A stretch of DNA of 64,000 nucleotides from Dysidea avara (Eukaryota > Porifera > Demospongiae > Dictyoceratida > Dysideidae), in assembly GCF_963678975.1 (NCBI RefSeq), contig NC_089280.1:13777280-13841279 (forward strand), written 5' to 3'. The notes beneath the pieces are model-generated. The model was not told the origin of the DNA, did not search any database, and was given only the letters and a program-made list of their open reading frames with translations. Shown piece after piece: positions 22,541 through 33,100 of this stretch. How positions within the stretch are numbered: the first letter of the stretch is position 1; every line of letters starts with the position of its first letter. The position numbers were made by a program, and so were the translations under genes.

Positions 22541-25405
22541 ATGAACCCACGCACGGCATACCAGAGGTGCCATGAGTTGCAGTACGAACAGTTTGGTTCG
22601 GTACAAGGATTGGTAGATGCCATGAGAGAATATCAGAGGATGGCTCCACAGAAGTTGAAAGATGAGACACTGGAATCTATTCTCTGGAACAAGGTACCAG
22701 TTGAGCTTCAACAGGAGTTGAAGGAGATTCCAGATGATGGGTCTGTTCAAGTTTTGTTACAGAAACTGCTGCGTGCAGAAGCTGCTGTAGCTGAGAGGAA
22801 ACGGAGGAGCACTGGACAGAAACCCAAGATAGTGAGAGATAGTGACAGAACCCCACGCAAACCCTTTGAGAGACCAGAAGTTGAGAAAGAGACAAAAGAT
22901 GGGTGCAGACGGACCACAGGACCACCTGAAATGGTCATGAAGAACTTTAAATGTTATAAGTGTCAGAAGAAAGGGCACATTGCCAAGTATTGTCCAGCAG
23001 GGACACAAGAGGATGGCAAGGTTGGTGCAGTTGCACTAAGTGATGACCTCGGGGTAGAGAATGTGGATAATGATCAAACATTAAGCACAGAAGAATTGTT
23101 ATGGTCTAGAGTTGTGACAGAAGGAAACTCCAGTGGAGGTACAAGTGAAGTTTCAAATTTAAGCCTTTCTGGCCCAGTCTACAAGGTTGATGTTACAGTT
23201 GACGGTGTGAAAACACGAGCCCTGCTTGATCATGGCTCTCAAGTGACAATTGTGCGAAGACAATTGTTGCCATTAATCAAAGAGAAACGTGAGTGGTCAA
23301 TGGATACATGTTGTAGTAAGTTGAAACCTTTGAAGTCTCTACCAACAGGAGCATCCGGCCAACAGCTGAAGGCTAAGGGCATAGTTACAATGGATATCTT
23401 AGTTGAATCTACAGGGAAAACTTGTAATATCCCATGCTACATTATTGATTCAGGTGAACCTTTGTGGTCTGGAGCACTTAAGGATTGTGCAATGTTGATG
23501 GGAACTAATGCCTTAGTGGCACATGGTTTTAAAGTCTCTGACTCTGGAGGAGTTGAAGTATCACCCACACAGAAGGTAACACACAGTGATAGTTGTACTC
23601 GTGTGCTAACTGTGATTCTACAGCAAACGGTACACTTGAAGCCTAACCAAACTAAGTTAGTCAAGGGCACAGTGCAGTGTGAGGGCAGTCAGGACCTTAC
23701 ATCAAGTGTGTGGATGATGTCACCAGAGGAGGTACTGAGGGAACAGAACTGTGACTTACCAGAAACCCTGTTTGCAGATATTGATTCAATGATTCATATC
23801 CCATTGTACAATAGTGGAAGTATGCCTGTGTTGGTGAAGAAGGGACTCCCAATTGGAAAAGTTGAGGAAGTGTCCGTGGTAGGTAAGGATGATTCCTTAT
23901 GGTCAGAGAGTGAGCCGGAAATAGCCAGAGTGAGCCAAGTGAGTAAACAAGGTAGATGTGAAGAGCTAGTGAGCCGATTACAGATTGGAAAGAGTTGTAC
24001 TAAGCGACAAGTATCACAGATACAAGAGTTGCTCTGTAAGTACCATGATGTCTTTGCTCTGACTGATAGTGAATTAGGTGATACGGATATAGTCACACAT
24101 TCAATTGATACTGGTAATGCTCCACCAGTAAGAGCCAGCCCTAGAAGATTGCCCTATGTTCTACGGAAGGAACTGGAGAAGGAGATGGAGGCCTTATTGG
24201 AGACTGGCTGTATTGAGCCTAGTTCAAGTCCCTACTCATCACCACTGGTGTTGGTGCGGAAGAAGTCAGGAGGGCTGCGAGTCTGTGTCGACTACAGAGC
24301 AGTAAACAAGAATACGGTTCCAGATCGATACCCTATCCCACGAATTGATGAATTAATGGATATGGTGGGTAAGAGGAAAGCTAAGATTTTCTCTTCATTA
24401 GATTTGATGAAGGGATATCATCAAGTACGGATGGAAGAAGGCTCAAAAGTCAAGACAGCATTCACATGTCACTTAGGCCACTATCAGTACCAACGCATGC
24501 CTTTTGGACTTACTAACGCGCCTGCGACTTTTCAAAGGCTTATGGGAAAGTTATTTGGAGGTCAGAACTGGGATTTTGTATTTGTCTATTTGGACGATAT
24601 TTTGGTGGCATCCCAGTCGATGGAGGAGCATCTTTCACATTTGGAGAAGGTAGCCATGAGGATACAGGAAGCTGGACTCAGACTCAGGCCAGAGAAGTGC
24701 CTGTTTGCTACTGAGAGAATTGAGTACTTGGGTCATACCTTGACGTCTTCTGGAGTTCAGCCGAATGATCAGAATGTTAAGGCAGTCACTGATTTTCCAA
24801 CTCCAAGTAATCTGAAGGAGGTAAGAAGTTTTGTTGGTATGGCTAATTTTTACAGACGGCACATTCCTAAGATGGCTACCCTCTCTCGCCCATTGACAGA
24901 GTTGTTAAGACATGACAAGGACACTGGTAAACCTGTACCATTTGTCTGGACTGATGACTGCCAGAAAGCATTTGAGAACATTAAGGAGATGCTCACATCA
25001 GCACCTTTGTTGCATGCCCCAGAATGGGATAAGGAATTTTTCCTTTGGACTGATGCCAGCCTGACTGGATTTGGTGCGGTGTTAGAACAGACAGGAACAG
25101 ATGGTAAGAGAGTACCAATAGCTTATGCAAGTCGGATGACTACAACAGCGGAGAAGAAGTATGGAGTTACAGAGTTGGAAGTTGCTGCACTGATATATGC
25201 GTTGGAACATTTTGAAGTGTACCTTCTAGGTAATCAGACTACAGTCTACACTGACCATAAGGCATTGGTCCAATCTTATTTACCGTACCTCAAGAACCAA
25301 CAGAAGGGTATGTTGGCGAGATGGTACCTAAGGTTGGCACGCTTCCTTCCAACACTACAACTGGAACACAAACCAGGATCGGCCAATGTGGTAGCTGATG
25401 CATAA
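22541..25405 (+). CDS. Gag C-terminus, protease, reverse transcriptase and RNase H
   Basis: Same frame as the preceding segment. In order: rest of gag, CCHC zinc knuckle (CYKCQKKGHIAKYC, about residues 138-151), retropepsin-like protease around LLDHGSQ (His stands where Ser or Thr is usual in the D-S/T-G motif), reverse transcriptase with the YLDDILVA catalytic box, and RNase H (TDASLTGFGAVL, then TDHKALV). The frame stops with TAA at 25403, within the conserved end of RNase H, and integrase follows in the same frame. The stop looks like a point mutation. An odd protease motif and two stops suggest this copy is inactive despite young LTRs. Confidence 0.9.
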   Translation: MNPRTAYQRCHELQYEQFGSVQGLVDAMREYQRMAPQKLKDETLESILWNKVPVELQQELKEIPDDGSVQVLLQKLLRAEAAVAERKRRSTGQKPKIVRDSDRTPRKPFERPEVEKETKDGCRRTTGPPEMVMKNFKCYKCQKKGHIAKYCPAGTQEDGKVGAVALSDDLGVENVDNDQTLSTEELLWSRVVTEGNSSGGTSEVSNLSLSGPVYKVDVTVDGVKTRALLDHGSQVTIVRRQLLPLIKEKREWSMDTCCSKLKPLKSLPTGASGQQLKAKGIVTMDILVESTGKTCNIPCYIIDSGEPLWSGALKDCAMLMGTNALVAHGFKVSDSGGVEVSPTQKVTHSDSCTRVLTVILQQTVHLKPNQTKLVKGTVQCEGSQDLTSSVWMMSPEEVLREQNCDLPETLFADIDSMIHIPLYNSGSMPVLVKKGLPIGKVEEVSVVGKDDSLWSESEPEIARVSQVSKQGRCEELVSRLQIGKSCTKRQVSQIQELLCKYHDVFALTDSELGDTDIVTHSIDTGNAPPVRASPRRLPYVLRKELEKEMEALLETGCIEPSSSPYSSPLVLVRKKSGGLRVCVDYRAVNKNTVPDRYPIPRIDELMDMVGKRKAKIFSSLDLMKGYHQVRMEEGSKVKTAFTCHLGHYQYQRMPFGLTNAPATFQRLMGKLFGGQNWDFVFVYLDDILVASQSMEEHLSHLEKVAMRIQEAGLRLRPEKCLFATERIEYLGHTLTSSGVQPNDQNVKAVTDFPTPSNLKEVRSFVGMANFYRRHIPKMATLSRPLTELLRHDKDTGKPVPFVWTDDCQKAFENIKEMLTSAPLLHAPEWDKEFFLWTDASLTGFGAVLEQTGTDGKRVPIAYASRMTTTAEKKYGVTELEVAALIYALEHFEVYLLGNQTTVYTDHKALVQSYLPYLKNQQKGMLARWYLRLARFLPTLQLEHKPGSANVVADA

Positions 25406-25417
25406 TCGAGGGCACCA

Positions 25418-26986
25418 GTGAGTGATGGATCAGCAGCAGTGTTAGTGGTTCAAGACCAGAGTGATCCAACCCTCAAGTTAGTACAGGAGGAGCAAGGCAA
25501 GGATGGAGAACTGACACATTTAATTGATTATCTGAGGTCCGGACAGCTGCCAAGTGATGGTGTGGCAGCCAAGCAAGTGGTAGAGCAAGCAAGGAGAGGA
25601 TACCTGATTGTTGACAATGTGCTGTATTATGAAGGGGCAGATGTACCTGGGCGGAGAAGACTAGTGGTACCCAAGCATTTACAACAGAAGATTATAGATG
25701 AGCACCATGACAGCCCATTTGCAGGACATTTTGCTTCCAAGAGGACCATCAAGAGATTAAGCCAGTATTTCTATTGGCGAGGTATGTCCAGTGATGTTTA
25801 TCATAAATGTTCTTCCTGCATACAGTGTGCTTCTGTGCAAGGCCAAGGGCGCCGAGGAAAGCCACCATTGAAGAGTATTGAAGTTGGCGGCCCATTTGAG
25901 TGTGTGGGCATGGACTTTTTAGAAATGGACAAGTCAAATGGAGGGAATAGGTATGCCCTGGTTTTCCAGGATTACCTGACCAAGTGGCCTGAGGTATACC
26001 CTGTGAAGGACCGCAAGGCAGAAACAGTGGCTAAGTGCCTCTTAGATTTAATATGGAAGCATGGAGTACCTAACCGCATTATTCATGACCGGGCAGCAGA
26101 ATTTTTGTCAGAGGTACTCCAGGAGACCACCCAGTTGATGGGTTTGGAACAGTTGCCAACATCAGGGGGACATCCCCAGACAGATGGACTTGTCGAACGG
26201 TTTAACCGGACCCTGAAGCAAATGTTATCTAAACTTGTTGGGAGGAAAGGTTGTGATTGGGATGAACTGTTAGGGTCTGTGTTGTTGGCATACCGTATCA
26301 CACCACACTCTGTGACTGGAGAAGCACCGTTTTACCTTGTTTATGGGAGAGATGCTAGGCTCCCTTCAGCCCTCAGTTTCTGCCAGCCAGTAGTGAAATA
26401 CCCGGTAGTGGCAACTGAGTTTGCCAAGGAACTTGTAGAGGAATTGAAACAAGTGAGGAGTGTGGCAACGAAGAATATACGGAAGGGGCAAGCTGAGCAG
26501 AAGAGACATTATGACCATAAAGCCAAGGATGTTGAGTTAAGTGAAGGGGACTTAGTCATGCTAAAGGTTCAGCCACGTTTCAGATTGGATCGTCGTTATA
26601 AAGGACCATTTAGGATCCAGTCACTGACTGCTACTAATGCAGTAATTGTACTAGAAGGAAACAAAGCTAATGAGCCATGGAATGTTTCACGACAACATTT
26701 ATTGAAGTGTCAGGAGACTATGAACAGGACCCAACCTTGGGTAGGACACTCTAACAGACTTCGCCGTAGAGTTGAGATTAGGAAGAGGACTACAAAACAG
26801 GATAGTCATCAGAAGGAAGTTTCTGCACAAGAGACTGTAGGGCAGCTACAACCACATGTGATGTCCCGTTCTGGGCGAATGATCCGGAGACCAGCTCGAT
26901 ACATGAAGATTGATGGCCCTAAGGATCCATCTTTTAAAGAGGAGGGAGGTTGTAAGGAGAGAGTGTCACGAGAGCGGCACACGTGA
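25418..26986 (+). CDS. Integrase
   Basis: In frame with the upstream pol segment. The zinc-binding HHCC domain is visible (DEHHDSPFAGH, later CSSCIQC), followed by the DDE core: Asp in VGMDFLEMD, Asp in IIHDRAAEF and Glu in DGLVERFNRT. The C-terminal part (YKGPFRIQSLTATNAVIVL) is the SH3-like fold usual in Ty3/gypsy integrases. No chromodomain is evident. The stop at 26984-26986 falls just inside the 3' LTR, and the purine-rich tract precedes that LTR. Confidence 0.9.
   Translation: MSDGSAAVLVVQDQSDPTLKLVQEEQGKDGELTHLIDYLRSGQLPSDGVAAKQVVEQARRGYLIVDNVLYYEGADVPGRRRLVVPKHLQQKIIDEHHDSPFAGHFASKRTIKRLSQYFYWRGMSSDVYHKCSSCIQCASVQGQGRRGKPPLKSIEVGGPFECVGMDFLEMDKSNGGNRYALVFQDYLTKWPEVYPVKDRKAETVAKCLLDLIWKHGVPNRIIHDRAAEFLSEVLQETTQLMGLEQLPTSGGHPQTDGLVERFNRTLKQMLSKLVGRKGCDWDELLGSVLLAYRITPHSVTGEAPFYLVYGRDARLPSALSFCQPVVKYPVVATEFAKELVEELKQVRSVATKNIRKGQAEQKRHYDHKAKDVELSEGDLVMLKVQPRFRLDRRYKGPFRIQSLTATNAVIVLEGNKANEPWNVSRQHLLKCQETMNRTQPWVGHSNRLRRRVEIRKRTTKQDSHQKEVSAQETVGQLQPHVMSRSGRMIRRPARYMKIDGPKDPSFKEEGGCKERVSRERHT
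26937..26950 (+). promoter_or_regulatory. Polypurine tract
   Basis: AAGAGGAGGGAGG lies directly before the 3' LTR, in the position expected for plus-strand priming. Confidence 0.8.
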
Positions 26987-27105
26987 GCTGGAGCCAAGAT
27001 CCGCGTGGATTGACTGAACCATTTAAGTTTAGAGCAAGTATATTCATTATTGTATAATTGTAATATTCGTGTCAGAATATGATTATAGTTAAGTTTGGCA
27101 CGACA
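26951..27105 (+). repeat. 3' LTR of the Ty3/gypsy element
   Basis: 155 bases, one mismatch to the 5' LTR by eye. Confidence 0.92.
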
Positions 27106-27184
27106 CAATATAACTTACCAGACGGGCAATATAACTTATATACTTAGTATATATATTATGAACTCTTGATATAACTTATCTCAC

Positions 27185-27563
27185 CTGATGTACTCTCTGT
27201 GTTCTCGTCAATGTTAATTTCTGAACAGATCTGTTTCGCTGACTCCATGCACTCCACGTGTTGTGATGATCGCATAATGCGTAGGAGCTCATGAAATGGA
27301 CGAGAAATTCCTTCAAACAATGCCTTACGAATGGGCATTAAAACAGCACGAGTCTTTGACGAAGACGTTGCTTGTGACATTATTTCTTCTTCATCATCAA
27401 AACTGATTACATTACTTGCCACGAGATGAGCCAGTAACTCTTCAATTATTGATGGTAGTAGTTGACGAAATTTAGCATAGTTACGAGTGAACACCTCTTG
27501 TTCATTGGTATTGCGCGAGATGACGATTTGTCGCTCCTCACCAGGACTCGTTTCGTCACTCAT
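27185..27563 (-). CDS. NLR-A exon 1: CARD (death-fold) domain
   Basis: The first ATG after an upstream in-frame stop is at 27563 (MSDETSPGEERQ). About 35 residues in, a CARD-like helical bundle begins (YAKFRQLLPSIIEELLAHLV, then SFDDEEEIMSQATSSSK, then RKALFEGISRPFHELLRIM), ending near KQICSEINIDEN. CARDs pair with other CARDs to link receptors to downstream signalling. The exon ends at CAG|GTGAGATAAG in phase 1, matching the acceptor phase of the NACHT exon at 6176. The open frame reads on past the donor for nine codons. A TTG-started extension to 27674 is possible but unneeded. A decayed paralogue lies at 52.7-54.6 kb. Confidence 0.75.
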
Positions 27564-27910
27564 TTCTTGGACTGTTGTACTGTTGAAAAGCGGATACGTC
27601 CCCAAATTACAAAAGAAATCGTACAACTCCTTGTTTATACGCCACTCTGGTTCGGTGTCTTGGAACTTCCCCAACGTTGTTAGTGTACATTATTTAGAGT
27701 TAAAGTAGTGCAAATATGGAACTGTTTCGCAGGTAGGCTTGAGTACATTATGCTTTTTGAATTAGCAATTCTTTTTTTATTCACCTATTATTCCCAAAAT
27801 TATATTCCCAAATATTCTTGGAGTAATTCCTGGAATTGTAAAAGTCAAATGGATATTCTTCTGCAGCCGAAATTATGACCAGTCAGTGCAAGCATAAAAA
27901 ATATACCCAA

Positions 27911-28012
27911 AGATTGAGATACTCTAATAGAGCAGTCACAGCTAAACTTGTCTGACTGTTCTATTAGGGCAAGTGACTGCTCTATTAGAGTATTTCGATC
28001 TTTTTGCCCGAT
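27911..28012. repeat. Short foldback with GACTGCTCTATTAGAGTAT ends
   Basis: AAGATTGAGATACTCTAATA at the left is mirrored by TATTAGAGTATTTCGATCTT at the right, with a third partial copy (GACTGTTCTATTAG) in the middle. About 100 bases, non-coding; probably a tiny MITE. Confidence 0.6.
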
Positions 28013-28239
28013 TTTGAGCTAGCAATGATTGTGGATGTTCCTTTACAAATTTTTCTGCAATAGCTACTAGCTACACAAATAATGTGTGAATTCTAATTAA
28101 TTATTTCGGAAGATCACCCTATTATTCCGGAATTAGCTATTCCTGATTCTTTTTACCACCGCCGATTACTTCCAAAAATTATTCAGGCCGGCATAATGTA
28201 CGCATGTCGAATATTCGCAGGCAGACAAGCAGCTGAAAC

Positions 28240-28825
28240 TGGTGCAAATGGACTGTGCAGATAAGGACAGGCAGCTCAGTAAGGTGATGGTAAATATTAA
28301 AGTGATCAATGGTAGTGAAACTAGCCGGTGTTGTGTTGAAGAAACACAGGTGCAGAGGAAATCCCAGGTTGTGTGGCTCCTCAGACACTTGCCTAGACTA
28401 AAAGCTGTGTGTGGATCAAGTCACCACCTGGTCTGGGATTTTTTCTGCATTAATTTTAGCATAGTTTTCAGTTACAGGTTTCTGACTCTCTGCTTCACAT
28501 GGCAGGCTTACTGTTGGCGACTGTTAGCCTCCTTGCAGAATAGTTACCTATATAGTCACAAGAGATGAAAAAGATGAGCTGTAGTTGCTATCAGAATGCC
28601 AGTAGGATGGCTACAAAGCAGTCAAAGCTACTAAAACTAGGTGTAGGGACATCGTAGCTACATATCATAAATGTAGTCACTAGACCACCACCAGTAACTA
28701 TACTGTCAACTATATAGTATCCTTACAAGAGGACAGACTGTGGACAGAAGAGATGATTGATAACATGTAAACTAAACTACAAGAGCTGGAGAATAGCATG
28801 TTAAGAAAAACAAGGTCACTGAGTA
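28240..28825 (+). pseudogene. Decayed copy of RPGRIP1L exons 1-4 with introns
   Basis: Four patches match the first four exons of the RPGRIP1L gene at 43.5-45.7 kb, in order and on the opposite strand: GCAAATGGACTGTGCAGAT (exon 1) near 28243, TCACAAGAGATGAAAAAGATG (exon 2, last base omitted in some alignments) near 28557, GGATGGCTACAAAG and CTACTAAAACTAG (exon 3) near 28605-28640, and ACAGAAGAGATGATTGATAA (exon 4) near 28745. Intron sequence between exons 2, 3 and 4 also matches (TACTGTCAACTA), so this is a genomic duplicate, not a retrocopy. Several stops and indels; not functional. Confidence 0.85.
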
Positions 28826-30105
28826 ATGTATTATTGCATTGTGATTGTTGGTCATAAATGTTGATAAATTTGACCGAGTGTTCTATGTTGTGAGTATTTT
28901 ATTTGTGTTTGAGATGTACCCTTTTCCATGAAATTAATCCACTCACTACAGTAACCTCAATATGGTGCATTTGATTATAAATCACTTTCTAAGCGTTCTA
29001 TAACATGTGTCATATGTTTTAGAATAATGGTATGAGAAACAGTAAGGAAAGGGATATAGGTCATAGTAATTGCTTCAATTATTAACAGATTAGCAAATTG
29101 TGTAGTGCTACAATGGTGGATCCAGGATGAGGCATTTGAGGCAAATCCCCCCCTCCCCTCCTTATGGAAGAGCCATGATTCTATTGATTGAAATATTAAA
29201 CCTTGTCAGGCCTAAAATTTATATTACTCATCAAAAATATTATTGTTATTGCATGCAAATTCACCTGAAACCAACTACCAAAGCAGCTGTCAAATTGTCA
29301 CCCAGTACCTTCATAAGTACAAAGTGCCTCTACGGCATCTGATATACCCAAGGTTCATTTTATACAAATAAATCAAAGGAAATTCCATAAAATTTCCCCA
29401 TACAAAACTTGGTAAAATTATTGTGTTACTGGTGTTAGTCTTTTATAGCCTTATGTACCACTTTAGCATGGATGTTCAAAGGTACCGCTCAGGGTTTAAC
29501 TGGCATATTGCCTAGTCAATATCTAGATATTACCCGGCAATATCATGGGAACATGGCTTGCTCGTGGCTTTGATGCCCAACCAGTTCAAAGATACGATAT
29601 GCTTTGTTAACCAGGTGCCGGACTCACTGAGACAAACATGGATCTTGGAATGCATCCATGTATAAGCTATGCATTATAAAGGATAGGATTATGGGCCTGA
29701 TATTGGTGCTCTTTAAATAGATTCAACTGAGACCAGAGCCTGCGTGACATTACCCTATTGCTCTTTTAGCATATCTAATACATCTGTGATCATATATTTC
29801 AAAATGTAGTGACTGTTCTATTAGAGTATATCAATCTTTAGTACTCTACCCTTAAAACCTAACAGTAGATATAAATTTAATGTAACAATTAGCATCAAGC
29901 AAGTTTCAGCTTCCCTATTACCTAATGCACAAAATAAAAGGTCACAGGAACAGGTGTCCTACAGACCTTCGCTTGTGCTGTACAGCCTGAATAATATGCT
30001 GACATCGTACTATGGTCAACGCTGGCATAATTGGTACAGATTTACTGACAACAATTCAAATTGAACAATTATTATTTCTGAAATTCTGTTGTACACCAAA
30101 TGTGT
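28826..30105. other. Non-coding stretch 3' of RPGRIP1L
   Basis: No gene recognised. A C-rich block at 29140-29160 resembles the subterminal part of a hAT MITE. One GACTGTTCTATTAGAGTAT motif lies at 29810-29828. Confidence 0.45.
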
Positions 30106-33100
30106 TCATTGTTGATGAGATAGAGTTGTTAAGGCATGTAATGCTGTAATTGTGATTGTTAAGTGACCCACCAGATCATCCTCATCATCTGGGTCCATCA
30201 CTATAGGGGAAATAAAAGCACAACATGTATAAGTGTGTGTGTAATATGTGTACAACTTAATGAGATCATACCAATGGATGTAACTGGTCAGGTTCACAGC
30301 AGAATAAAACAATCATAATGATCATTTACAAAGTATGCTAAGGTGGTTGTAGACCTTTTGGGTATATGTCACCGGCTGAGCAATATATCAGTCATTTTTT
30401 GTACATTCCTTGAATTTCATTGTATTGCTCCTGTTACCTATAGTAACAGAGGGGACAGCCAAAGTTTCATTGTCTCTTCTGATAATCGTCTTGGAGTTAC
30501 ATGTATAGCACTAGACATGGAATAGCAAGAAATTCGATTTGTACAGCAATAATACAGCAAATCAATCAATTATATTTTCACAACCGAAACAAGCTTTATC
30601 TGTTCATCATTAACTGGCAAATCCATTTAGGTATAGTGCTTATCCTGTATTCCTCCATGTGCACAAAAAAGGCTACTTTAAATTCAAAACTCTATTCTAC
30701 TGCATTGTACCCCATAACTCACATGCCTTTTGTTGTACAAGCATGAAACAAAGACTTTCTTACTCTCTGTGAACCGGAGAACCCAATCATGTATTGTGTT
30801 TCCCCACTTACCGTACGCAAGGAAATTTTGATATCAGAAAAATTGACAAATCGGTTTAATTTGTGAAATTTAAATTCGTCAATGTTTGTAAGCGCCTTTA
30901 AAAGTACAAGTTTTGTCTATAATTTTCGTCAACAGTTTATTCGTCAAATCTGCCGAAGTGTGAATTCATCAAATTTTTATTTCCTTGCATACAGTACTGA
31001 AGCGATTAAAAGGTATGTAAAACTTTTTTATATCGCACACATATTTTTACCCTGTTTATTCAAATACATGAAAACAACTGGTTTTGCTCAGCCAGTCACA
31101 TATAGTGCAAGTAGTCGTAGGAATAGTATCAAAGGGGTTAAGTGCCTCTAACACATGAGAGTTAAGTTTCTACACTTTAAGCAATTATTTACTGTATATC
31201 GTACTGTATAGTAGGGACCACAAAGAAGTAGGCGTGGCCCACAAAATAATATCACTCGAAAAACAGTCTCAATTTCCCCTGACGACGATGAGGCAGTATT
31301 TGTTATGTAAAAATAAGCCCAAAAAAGCTTTCAGATTGACCTGAAACGCTTTCAACAAGTAGCTACGGAATTTTGAAAATAATTATTTAACAGAATTTTC
31401 TACTGACTGACAAAGTAACTGACTGATGCCTTCAGACAAACGTAATTCTATAACGGCTAAGGCTAAGGGCTTGATTTTTTACTGTTCAATGTCGCTTCGG
31501 CCCAAGAGGTGCCTTTTGGTATACTGCAGTATGTACAATGCATTCTTCATGGACTTACCAGTGTCCTTCTTTGTGTCCAATTCATCTTTGCACGTGATGG
31601 CTTCACTTGATAACAAAAATCGTCCGTATTTTTCATAGTAGCGGCTATTTTGATAGCAGAGGAGCTTTTTGATCAGTTCTTGATTCGTACTACTGTGTAA
31701 CAGGTTGAACATGGCCGACAAACAGATATTTCACTTTTCAGACAATAATTGATATAACTGGGGCATGCACCACCATTTCTTTCGGTATGCGTGGATTGCA
31801 GAGGTGCTTTTCAAACAGTTCTTGATTCAAAATGCTGCATCACGGGTTGAACATAGCTGACAACAAAGCATAATGAACACTTCACTTTTCAGAGATAATT
31901 GAGGTGTGCAACGCCATTTCAGATGCGGTATGCGTGGGTTCACTAGTCATAATAATTATTTACAAAAAAGTTAACAAAAAAGTACACAGAAAAAATTTGG
32001 AATTTTCAACTAGAGTAGGGACCATAGCACTTCGATAAAAAGTACTGAAACAAACTGGAGTAGTGCATGATATTAAATCACAGTAAAACAATAAGAAGTA
32101 TTATATCCCTATTGTGCATTTCCAATCTCTAGTCCCTACTCTAGTTGAAATTTCCAAATTTTTCTGTGTACTTGTACTCTAATAAAACTCTGAAATTAAA
32201 TTTCCACCTTGCTAAGTCATTACTATGAGGTAACCAGTCCGTGAAAAAACTACAAATAATTTGCTGGTATTCTTTGGTAGTTACACATAGTATAGAAAGT
32301 CAAAAAATTAGAATGATGAGCAATAACAAGAAAATGTCACTAAACACTAATCTTGATATTAGAGTGAGTTGCCTTGAATCTTGTAATAAAAAATTGGGCC
32401 AGCGACTTAAAAGTACTGTGAACAGGAGTGTAGGCAGAATTCAGACCATATAGGCCCGGACATCAATAATATAACATCAAACTCTAATTTAGGTATCATT
32501 CTCATGCTTCCAAAATTTATCACAATAATTGAAATCTTTGACCTAACAACACATACACATACACAATATGATGCACTCACCTTCCAACTTTTCCATGCTA
32601 GCATCACGACCTCTGCTCAATATCTGTAAAACATGTTGCACAATAATAGACTAGTACACAATACACTACACACTATAAGTACCTGTCTCAGGTCAAGTTG
32701 AGCTGTACCAAACTCCACACATTCTGCATTTGTGTCCCCTTCAATTGGATCACTGACCACGGTGAAGGTGATAAGCCTGTGGACACAACTAGTGCATAAC
32801 ATCGAGCATGTACCATGGTGACACACAATGAGTCATGATGACATACTGTGTCACACTTACATGTCATCACTATTGCCACCACTTAATGATGACAACAAGT
32901 GCTTCCTCAGGTCTGCTTCAATCTTGAATGCTACACATGACAAGAAGGTGTGTTATAACAAGGTAGAAGGAGTAGGGACATGGTATGGTATAAATTCTCT
33001 ACAACATGGTATACAGGCTGGAATTTCTTGGTAGGAGCTCATAATCATCACAAGGTTCATTCGGTGCTTATATCATGACACATAAGTCACTTATAAGCTT

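Larger units (their letters stand above)
21473..27105 (+). mobile_element. Ty3/gypsy LTR retrotransposon, nearly full length
   Basis: Two 155-bp LTRs (21473-21627 and 26951-27105) start TGTAAGG and end CACGACA and differ at a single base that I can see, so insertion is recent. The order is gag, protease, reverse transcriptase, RNase H, integrase, which is the Ty3/gypsy order. All coding sequence lies in one frame from 21716 to 26986 and is interrupted by two in-frame TAA codons (22490 and 25403). I find no clean 5-bp target duplication: the left flank ends GGCAA and the right flank begins CAATA. Confidence 0.93.
6177..27184 (-). other. Inferred 21-kb intron of NLR-A packed with transposons
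   Basis: The CARD exon ends at a consensus donor (CAG|GTGAGATAAG) in phase 1, and the NACHT exon begins after a TTTAG acceptor with two leftover bases, so the phases fit. No NLR coding sequence lies between. The interval is filled by nested DNA transposons, MITEs and a Ty3/gypsy element, so its length is explained by insertions. Whether the two exons are really spliced together is inference and needs transcript data. Confidence 0.55.

Noticed and set aside
21473..27105. Target duplication of the LTR element
   Set aside because: Flanks GGCAA and CAATA share only CAA; not enough to claim a duplication.
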